Source: Verrucomicrobiota bacterium (GTDB taxonomy: Bacteria; Verrucomicrobiota; Verrucomicrobiia; Limisphaerales; CAIMTB01). Taken from it: a stretch of DNA of 36,536 nucleotides. Position numbers and translations under genes: made by a program. This document shows positions 31,112 through 36,536 of the stretch, piece by piece (position 1 is the stretch's first letter; the number at the start of each line of letters is the position of its first letter). Under the pieces are notes generated by a model. It made no database searches and had not been told where the DNA came from. It was given only the letters and a program-made list of their open reading frames with translations. Location: contig CAUJJW010000156.1 in assembly GCA_963205105.1 (NCBI GenBank), positions 1 to 36,536 on the forward strand, given 5' to 3'.

Positions 31112-32371
31112 TTAGAGAGGGTCCGTGTCGCGGAGGATTTGGAGGGTATGGCGGATGGGGATGGCGGAGCCCAGTCGGGCGAGGTGAAAGCGGATCTGGG
31201 TGATGCACCCGATGTTGCCGCTCGCGACCAGATCGGCGCCGCTGGCGACGATGGCGCGCGCCTTCTGTTCGCCGAGGGAGGCGGCGATTCCGGGCTGGTC
31301 GAGGTTGTAGGTGCCGGCGCTGCCGCAGCAGAGGTGCGCGTCGGGGAGCTCGACCAGTCGGACGTCCGGGATCGAGCTTAGGAGAACCCGGGGATCCTGG
31401 CGGACGCCCTGGGCATTCGCGAGGTGGCAGGCGTCCTGGTAGACGATCTTCGTGGGTTTCCCGAAGCCCTTGGGTTGTCGGCGGAGGCCGAGTTTCCGGA
31501 GAAACACCGAGACATCGAGAACCCGGAGGGCGAAGGCGTGGGCCTGTTTGGCCTCGGGCGTGCCGGCGAGGATGACGGGGTATTCGTGCAGGGCGGAGCC
31601 GCAGCCGGCGGCATTGGTCACGATGGCGTCGAGGTCCGAGGGAAACGCCGCGAGATTGCGGCGTGCGAATTCCCGGGCGGCTTCCCGGTCGCCGGTATGC
31701 CAGGAAAGACCGCCGCAGCAGGTTTGGCCCGGAGGGACATGGACCTCGACACCGTTGTGGGACAGGACGGCGAGAGTGGCCGCGTTGATGTCGGGATCGA
31801 GCACTTGCTGGGCGCAACCGAGGAGGAGAGCGACGCGGGCTCGGCGGGCGCCTTGGGCGGGGACGACCTCGGGCCAGGACTGCCGGGGGGGAAGGCAGGA
31901 AGGCAGGAGGTTCAGCATGGGTCGCATGGATTCCGGCACCAAGTTCGGGAAGTGCTTTCCGAGGCGACCGAGCGTGGCCGCGACGCGGAAGCGCGAGGGG
32001 TACGGGAGCGTCTGGGCGACGAGCCAGTGCCGCAGGCGGGACATTTGGGACCGGGCGAAGCGCTCACGGGCGAGGGCACGGAACGGGCTGATCAGATCGC
32101 GGTAAGGGACACCGCTGGGGCAGGCGGGTTCGCAGGCGAGGCAGCCGAGGCAACGATCGACGTGGGGTTGGGCGGCCTGCCAGTCGAGGGTGCCTTCCAG
32201 GACTTCCTTCATCAGGACAATGCGCCCGCGGGGCGAGTCCATTTCCTGGCCCAATTCCTGGTAGGTGGGGCAGGCCGCGAGGCAGAAACCGCAATGCACG
32301 CAGGCCTGGATGGCGCGGGTCATTGCGGGCCCGTGGGGTCCATGATCCTCGGCGGAGATCGCGTGCAGCAT
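31112..32371 (-). CDS. glcF: Glycolate oxidase iron-sulfur subunit
   Basis: This 419-aa protein has two [4Fe-4S] motifs at the N-terminus: CVHCGFCLAAC (C24, C27, C30, C34) and CLGCLACEPAC (C74, C77, C80, C84). Two CCG-type Cys-rich domains follow (GQTCCGGLSWHTGD; AHLCCGSAGTYNLDQPG). This matches GlcF, which passes electrons from the GlcD flavin subunit to the membrane quinone pool. The length is close to that of E. coli GlcF. It starts 4 nt after the glcE stop. Confidence 0.95.
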   Translation of the reverse strand: MLHAISAEDHGPHGPAMTRAIQACVHCGFCLAACPTYQELGQEMDSPRGRIVLMKEVLEGTLDWQAAQPHVDRCLGCLACEPACPSGVPYRDLISPFRALARERFARSQMSRLRHWLVAQTLPYPSRFRVAATLGRLGKHFPNLVPESMRPMLNLLPSCLPPRQSWPEVVPAQGARRARVALLLGCAQQVLDPDINAATLAVLSHNGVEVHVPPGQTCCGGLSWHTGDREAAREFARRNLAAFPSDLDAIVTNAAGCGSALHEYPVILAGTPEAKQAHAFALRVLDVSVFLRKLGLRRQPKGFGKPTKIVYQDACHLANAQGVRQDPRVLLSSIPDVRLVELPDAHLCCGSAGTYNLDQPGIAASLGEQKARAIVASGADLVASGNIGCITQIRFHLARLGSAIPIRHTLQILRDTDPL

Positions 32372-32375
32372 GGGT

Positions 32376-33464
32376 TCAGGCGTCGAGTTCTGGAAATCGA
32401 TCGTCGGCGGCGAGGGCTTGGCGCAGCGCCGATTCGACGCCGGTGACGGGGCGGTCGCCCCACCACAGTGGGCCCTGGCCGCGAAGCGCGAGTCCGACGA
32501 GTCCGAGCTCCCGGAGCCCGGATAGGAGTGCTGCGGACGAGGTGTCGGAGCCCGACGAAAGATAAGCCACGTTGCCGCCGGCTCCGATTTGCATCCGCAC
32601 GTCGCCGGCCCCTTCGATGACCCGGGCCAGTGCGGGAACGAGGTCCGGGGTCAGCGGGACCTTCAGCAGGACGCCGTCAGGGTGAGCCCACCGGAATTCG
32701 GCGAGATCGGACCAAAGCGCGGAAGCCTGTTGGGGGTCGAGGATCTGGCCGGGCCAGCGCCGCAGGATTTCGTCCGCCAGCGGTTGGAGGGAACCTTCGG
32801 GGCCGGCGAGGCGAAGCAGGAGCCGGTGCCCGCAAGGCAGGAGCTCCATAGCTTGGGGTTCCCAGCGGTTCACCGACATCTCGCCGAGGACCTGCATCGC
32901 GTCGGCGAATCCTTCCACCCCAAGATCGAGGGTCCGGGTGGCGTCAGGCCGCGGGAACACCTTGAACGTCAATTCCACCAGGACACCCCATCGGCCCAGG
33001 CTACCCACAAAGAACTTCGGCAGGTCGAAGCCGGCGGCGTTCTTCACCACCTTGCCGCCCATGCGCAGGACTCGTCCGGCTCCGTCGACGAAGCGAACGC
33101 CGAGAATGAAATCGCGGACCCCGCCGAACCGGAAGCGGCCCGGGCCGCTGCAGCCGGCGGCGACCGTTCCGCCGAGCGTGGCTCCGGACTCGGACCAGGG
33201 GGGATCGAAGGGCAAGTGCTGGCCGCGTTCGGCCAGGACTTCGCGGATCTCGCGGATCGGTGTGCCGGCCAGGGCGGTGAAGGTGTACTCGCTGGGCTCG
33301 TATTCGACCCACCCGGTCAGCCGTCGTGTGCTGATCGCCTGGGCATCGACGGCGGAGAGCCGGGGTTTGGTCCGGGCGCCGATGGGAATCACCCGCGGCG
33401 CGGCGCGGACCGCCTCGACGACTTCGTCGACGGTGGCGGGGCAGAAGGCGGCGGTGGCGTTCAT
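32376..33464 (-). CDS. glcE: Glycolate oxidase FAD-binding subunit GlcE
   Basis: This 362-aa protein has the PCMH-type FAD-binding fold: [74 protein letters not shown] and [20 protein letters not shown]. This is characteristic of GlcE, a smaller relative of GlcD required for activity. The ATG overlaps the glcD stop (ATGA), so translation is coupled. The open frame continues upstream inside glcD, but that portion is out of frame with glcD and Arg/Pro-rich, so it is not used. Confidence 0.95.
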   Translation of the reverse strand: MNATAAFCPATVDEVVEAVRAAPRVIPIGARTKPRLSAVDAQAISTRRLTGWVEYEPSEYTFTALAGTPIREIREVLAERGQHLPFDPPWSESGATLGGTVAAGCSGPGRFRFGGVRDFILGVRFVDGAGRVLRMGGKVVKNAAGFDLPKFFVGSLGRWGVLVELTFKVFPRPDATRTLDLGVEGFADAMQVLGEMSVNRWEPQAMELLPCGHRLLLRLAGPEGSLQPLADEILRRWPGQILDPQQASALWSDLAEFRWAHPDGVLLKVPLTPDLVPALARVIEGAGDVRMQIGAGGNVAYLSSGSDTSSAALLSGLRELGLVGLALRGQGPLWWGDRPVTGVESALRQALAADDRFPELDA

Positions 33465-34906
33465 TCGCGGGAGATGACGCCGGCGGCTTCCAGGGGATGA
33501 AGGCCGGGGCGCGACAGGGCGGGGGCTTCGGGTCCAGGGAACATCTTGCCCGGGTTGGCGATCTCCAAGGGATCGAAGGCGGAGCGGATGCGCTTCAGGC
33601 AGTCGATTTCCTCGGGGCGGAACATGTCGGGGAGGAAGTCGCGCTTCTCGACGCCGATGCCGTGCTCGCCGGTGATCGATCCGCCCATCTCGACGCACAT
33701 GCGGAGGATCCGGCCGGCGAGGGCCTCGGCGCGTTCGAGGGCGCCGGGCTGGCGGCCGTCGAAGAGGATGAGCGGATGCAGGTTGCCATCGCCGGCGTGG
33801 AAAACGTTCGCGCAGCGGAGTCCGGCTTCGCGGGACATTTCGACGATGCGCCGGAGTGCTTCGCCGAGTCGGCGCCGGGGTACGACGCCGTCCTGGACCA
33901 GGAAGTCGGGGGAAAGGCGGCCGACGGCGCTGAAGGCGCTCTTGCGTCCCTTCCAAATGGCGAGCCGTTCCTCGGCGTCGCGAGCGGGGCGCATTTCAAT
34001 CGGCTGGCTGGCGGCGAGGATGGCGTCGAGGCGCAGGCGATCGCACTCGACCGATTCACGAGGTCCCTCCAATTCGACGATCAGGACGGCCTCGCAACCG
34101 GGCGGGTACTCGGCGTGGACGGCGGCGGAGGCGGCCTGGAGGGCGAGGGCGTCCATGATTTCCAGAGCGCCCGGGAGCATACCGCTGGCGACGATGGCAG
34201 CGACCGCGTCACCGGCTTGGTCGAGAGTGCGGTAGCCGGCGAGCACGGTGTGGTAGCGCTCGGGTTTGGGGAGGAGTTGGAGGGTGATTTCGAGGGCGAT
34301 GCCAAAGAGGCCTTCGTTGCCGGTGAAGAGGCCGCACCAATCCGGGCCGACGGATTCCCGGCTGCGGCCGCCCCAGCTGACGCATTCGCCGGTGGCGAGG
34401 ACGGCGCGGAGGCCGAGCACGTGGTTGGCGGTCATGCCGTACTTGAGGCAGTGGGCGCCGCCCGAATTGAAGGCGACGTTGCCGCCGATGGTGCAGATGG
34501 ACTGGCTGGAAGGATCGGGGGCGTAGAGCAATCCGTGGGGAGCGGCGGCCTGGGTGACCTGGGAGTTCACGACCCCGGGTTCGACGACGGCAATGCGCTG
34601 GACCGGATCGAGTTTCAGGATGCGGTTGAGGCGATTGAGGGCAATGACCACGCCGCCTTCGACCGGCAAGGAGCCCCCGGAGAGGCTGGTACCGCTGCCG
34701 CGCGCCACGAATCCGATTCCGGCGCGGTGACAGGCGCGGACCAATTCGACGACTTCGTCGGTGCTTTCGGGAATGGCGACCGCGACCGGGCGTTTCCGGT
34801 AGGCGGTCAGGCCGTCGCTCTCATACGCGGCGAGCTGTTCGGGTCGGGTGAGCCAACGCTCCGGCGGCAGCAACGCCGCCAGTTCGTGGAGCCGGTCCTT
34901 GGGCAT
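33461..34906 (-). CDS. glcD: Glycolate oxidase catalytic FAD subunit GlcD
   Basis: This 481-aa flavoprotein of the FAD-linked oxidase C family has an FAD-binding half: [60 protein letters not shown] and [13 protein letters not shown]. The C-terminal half carries the His-rich substrate site: [17 protein letters not shown] and [18 protein letters not shown]. It oxidises glycolate to glyoxylate, and D-lactate is a common alternative. It begins 6 nt after the aminotransferase stop. Confidence 0.95.
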   Translation of the reverse strand: MPKDRLHELAALLPPERWLTRPEQLAAYESDGLTAYRKRPVAVAIPESTDEVVELVRACHRAGIGFVARGSGTSLSGGSLPVEGGVVIALNRLNRILKLDPVQRIAVVEPGVVNSQVTQAAAPHGLLYAPDPSSQSICTIGGNVAFNSGGAHCLKYGMTANHVLGLRAVLATGECVSWGGRSRESVGPDWCGLFTGNEGLFGIALEITLQLLPKPERYHTVLAGYRTLDQAGDAVAAIVASGMLPGALEIMDALALQAASAAVHAEYPPGCEAVLIVELEGPRESVECDRLRLDAILAASQPIEMRPARDAEERLAIWKGRKSAFSAVGRLSPDFLVQDGVVPRRRLGEALRRIVEMSREAGLRCANVFHAGDGNLHPLILFDGRQPGALERAEALAGRILRMCVEMGGSITGEHGIGVEKRDFLPDMFRPEEIDCLKRIRSAFDPLEIANPGKMFPGPEAPALSRPGLHPLEAAGVISRE

Positions 34907-34912
34907 GGGGAC

Positions 34913-36055
34913 CTAGCCAAGGATTTCGCGGAGGGCGGTCAGGACCAGGTCCACATTGCGGACCGTGGATCCGTGGCCCATGAGTCCGATGCGCCACGCT
35001 TTGCCGGCCATGACGCCGAGGCCGGCGCCGATCTCGATGCCGTATTCCTCCAGCAGCCGTCGGCGGACGCCGGCGTCATCGGCTCCGGCGGGGATGGAAA
35101 TGCAATTGAGGGTATGGAGGGAGTGCTTGGGAATGTAGGAAAGCCCCATGGCTTCCAAGCCGCGGCGCAGGCGTTGGTGCATGCGTTCATGGCGGGCGAT
35201 CCGCTGGGGAAGCCCCTCCTCCAGGACGATCGCGAGCGCCTCGCGGAGGGCGTAAGTCATGTTGATCGGCGCGGTGTGGTGGTAGACCCGGCCGCCGCCG
35301 CCACCGCCGACGTAGTACTTCCGCAGCATGGAGACATCGAGGTACCAGGACTGCGGCTTGGTCTTGCGCGCATCCATGCGGGCGAGGGCGCGTTCGCCGA
35401 AGCTGACCGGAGCCAGGCCGGGAGGGCAGCTGAGACATTTCTGAGTGCCGCTGTAGATGGCATCAATGCCCCACTCGTCGACTTTCAATTCATGTCCACC
35501 AAGGCTGGTTACAGCGTCCACCAACAGGAGCGCGCCCTTGGCGTGGACGAGGTCGGCGAGGCCGACGAGGGGTTGGTGGGCGCCCGTGCTGGTTTCGGCA
35601 TGCACGATGCCGACGAGCTTGGTTTTGGGAAACTGCTCGAGGGCCGCGTCGATGGCTTCATGGGGGATGATCTCGCCCCAGGGGGCTTCGACGGCGTGGA
35701 CGATGGCGCCGCACCGTTCCATGACATCCTTCATCCGTCCGCCGAAGACGCCGTTGACGCACACGATGACTTCGTCGCCGGGTTCGACGAGATTGACCGC
35801 CACGCATTCCATGCCGGCCATGCCGGTGCCACTGACCGGAAAGGTCAGGGGATTCCGGGTCTGAAACACCTCGCGGAGCATGGCGCAGGTTTCATCCATG
35901 ATGGCCACGTACTGGGGATCCAGGTGGCCGAGCGTGGGAGCGCCGAGTGCGCGCAGGACCCGCTGCGGGACCGGGCTGGGACCGGGTCCCAGCAGAATGC
36001 GCTCCTCTGGAAACGAGAGGGATTTCGACGACGAATCAGATCGGTCTTGGCTCAT
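34913..36055 (-). CDS. Alanine/serine-glyoxylate aminotransferase
   Basis: This 380-aa class-V PLP enzyme starts MSQDRSDSSSKSLSFPEERI. Landmarks are ILLGPGPSPVPQRVLRALG, FPVSGTGMAGMECVAVNLV, VHAETSTGAHQPL, LLVDAVTSLGGHEL (D180 binds the PLP ring) and SGTQKCLSCPPG, whose K206 should form the PLP imine. Gly-rich YYVGGGGGGRVYHHTAP and the C-terminal WRIGLMGHGSTVRNVD also fit. It is expected to convert glyoxylate to glycine with alanine or serine as donor. It is the first gene of a five-gene operon with the glycolate oxidase subunits, so glyoxylate formed by GlcDEF would be removed at once. The upstream extension of the frame (to 36166) reads through a terminator-like hairpin and is rejected. Confidence 0.93.
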   Translation of the reverse strand: MSQDRSDSSSKSLSFPEERILLGPGPSPVPQRVLRALGAPTLGHLDPQYVAIMDETCAMLREVFQTRNPLTFPVSGTGMAGMECVAVNLVEPGDEVIVCVNGVFGGRMKDVMERCGAIVHAVEAPWGEIIPHEAIDAALEQFPKTKLVGIVHAETSTGAHQPLVGLADLVHAKGALLLVDAVTSLGGHELKVDEWGIDAIYSGTQKCLSCPPGLAPVSFGERALARMDARKTKPQSWYLDVSMLRKYYVGGGGGGRVYHHTAPINMTYALREALAIVLEEGLPQRIARHERMHQRLRRGLEAMGLSYIPKHSLHTLNCISIPAGADDAGVRRRLLEEYGIEIGAGLGVMAGKAWRIGLMGHGSTVRNVDLVLTALREILG

Positions 36056-36122
36056 GGGCGTGGTTGGGATTCTCGCCAAGTCACCGGGGATGGCAATCCT
36101 GGGAAGCCACCACGACAAGCAT

Positions 36123-36160
36123 ACCGCCCGTCCGGCAGTGGAGCCGGGCGGGCGGTTTTT
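36123..36160 (+). terminator. Strong hairpin followed by T5
   Basis: ACCGCCCG (36123-36130) pairs with CGGGCGGT (36149-36156), and CCGGC (36132-36136) with GCCGG (36143-36147), joined by a T-G wobble, giving a 14-bp stem with a 6-base loop. It runs straight into a T-run (36156-36160) on the plus strand. The adjacent genes are on the minus strand, where the same stem lacks a T-run. It lies about 50 bp after the PEP-CTERM gene and about 70 bp before the aminotransferase start, so it could insulate the operon from either side. Confidence 0.55.
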
Positions 36161-36206
36161 GAACACGGGTCGTGAGCTGTCCGTATTCTTCGACCAACGA
36201 GGTTGT

Positions 36207-36536
36207 TTAGTCGGCGGGCAATCCTTTCATTCGGTTGTTTTGGCGTCGTTTCACGGCCCAGCCCAGGCCCGCGAAACATCCGAGGGTGATCAGCGTTGCC
36301 GGCTCGGGCGTTGCCGTGAGTGCCGCGAGGTTGGCTCGGCCGATGTCGATGGCGAAGAGGACGTCGTTGTAATCGCGGTCACCCCCTCCGTAGAGATCCT
36401 CGAACCCAAGGATCAGGTAAGGGCTGTCCTTGATCGTGTAGGCGAATGCCACGACGTGGTTGATGCCGTCCGGATTCAGGGAGGCGTCGGTGGAGTAGAC
36501 TGTCTCACCGTCGTTCGCACCGTCGGCGATCAGGAA
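36207..36536 (-). CDS. DUF4114 / PEP-CTERM exported protein, 3' part only
   Basis: The frame is open to the window edge, so only the last 109 residues are seen. They read from FLIADGANDGETVYSTD through DGINHVVAFAYTIKDSPYL and ILGFEDLYGGGDRDYNDVLF, which is the DUF4114 domain with its acidic GGGDRDYNDV core, probably calcium-binding. The end is a PEP-CTERM sorting tag: TPEPATLITLGCFAGLGWAV followed by KRRQNNR. Such tags direct export and processing by exosortase in exopolysaccharide-producing Gram-negatives. No exosortase gene is in the window. Confidence 0.9.
   Translation of the reverse strand, partial: FLIADGANDGETVYSTDASLNPDGINHVVAFAYTIKDSPYLILGFEDLYGGGDRDYNDVLFAIDIGRANLAALTATPEPATLITLGCFAGLGWAVKRRQNNRMKGLPAD

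Noticed and set aside
28772..31381. An 869-codon plus-strand open frame over the permease
   Set aside because: Low-complexity Gly/Glu/Asp/Arg translation antisense to an LctP permease with many family motifs.
33497..36175. An 892-codon open frame on the plus strand across glcD and the aminotransferase
   Set aside because: The composition is Gly/Ala/Asp/Glu-rich with no motif, and the minus strand encodes two well-recognised enzymes here.

Overview
The window is GC-rich bacterial DNA that most resembles a member of the Verrucomicrobiota, probably Limisphaerales/Pedosphaera-like. This is inferred from gene content: a paired DUF1549/DUF1553 cytochrome-type protein and DUF1501 Tat protein, secreted beta-propellers, Calx-beta proteins, a PEP-CTERM protein, and several families of dispersed palindromic repeats that encode in-frame peptides such as GGETPPSTAGGTPAATE. 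No rRNA, tRNA, CRISPR array, transposase or phage gene was recognised.

Layout. Positions 1-4233 hold three minus-strand genes for exported proteins (an NHL-repeat propeller, an isochorismatase-fold hydrolase and a second propeller), separated by repeats. Positions 4234-7975 hold the translationally coupled DUF1549/DUF1553 and DUF1501 pair. Positions 8009-12520 hold two convergent cyclic-di-GMP genes: HDOD-pseudoreceiver-GGDEF (+) and pseudoreceiver-GGDEF-EAL (-). The 0.5 kb between their 3' ends is an array of palindromic repeats. Positions 12824-22800 hold a nine-gene plus-strand cluster for a type II secretion-like machine: pseudopilin, GspE with an N-terminal MshEN domain, GspF, two large paralogous pseudopilins, GspL-, GspM- and GspC-like proteins, and a lipoprotein secretin. 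Next comes a secreted reprolysin-like zinc metalloprotease with four Calx-beta repeats (22939-25872), a plausible cargo of that machine. Positions 25916-29359 hold two further exported or membrane-anchored proteins on the minus strand, flanking a 1 kb repeat-only region. Positions 29456-36055 are a minus-strand operon for glycolate use: aminotransferase, glcD, glcE, glcF and a lactate/glycolate permease. The window ends inside the 3' part of a DUF4114/PEP-CTERM gene.

How the parts may work together. The clearest unit is the secretion cluster beside a diguanylate cyclase and an EAL protein. The secretion ATPase itself carries the tandem cyclic-di-GMP binding motif of MshEN domains, so local synthesis and breakdown of cyclic-di-GMP could gate secretion, perhaps of the adjacent metalloprotease. 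One pseudopilin ends in a striking Trp/Asp/Arg-rich tail not expected in this family. The glycolate operon encodes import, oxidation to glyoxylate and transamination to glycine. The repeats form composite arrays. One ~360-bp composite occurs twice, and one copy abuts the signal-peptide region of the NHL gene and has apparently removed its native start codon.
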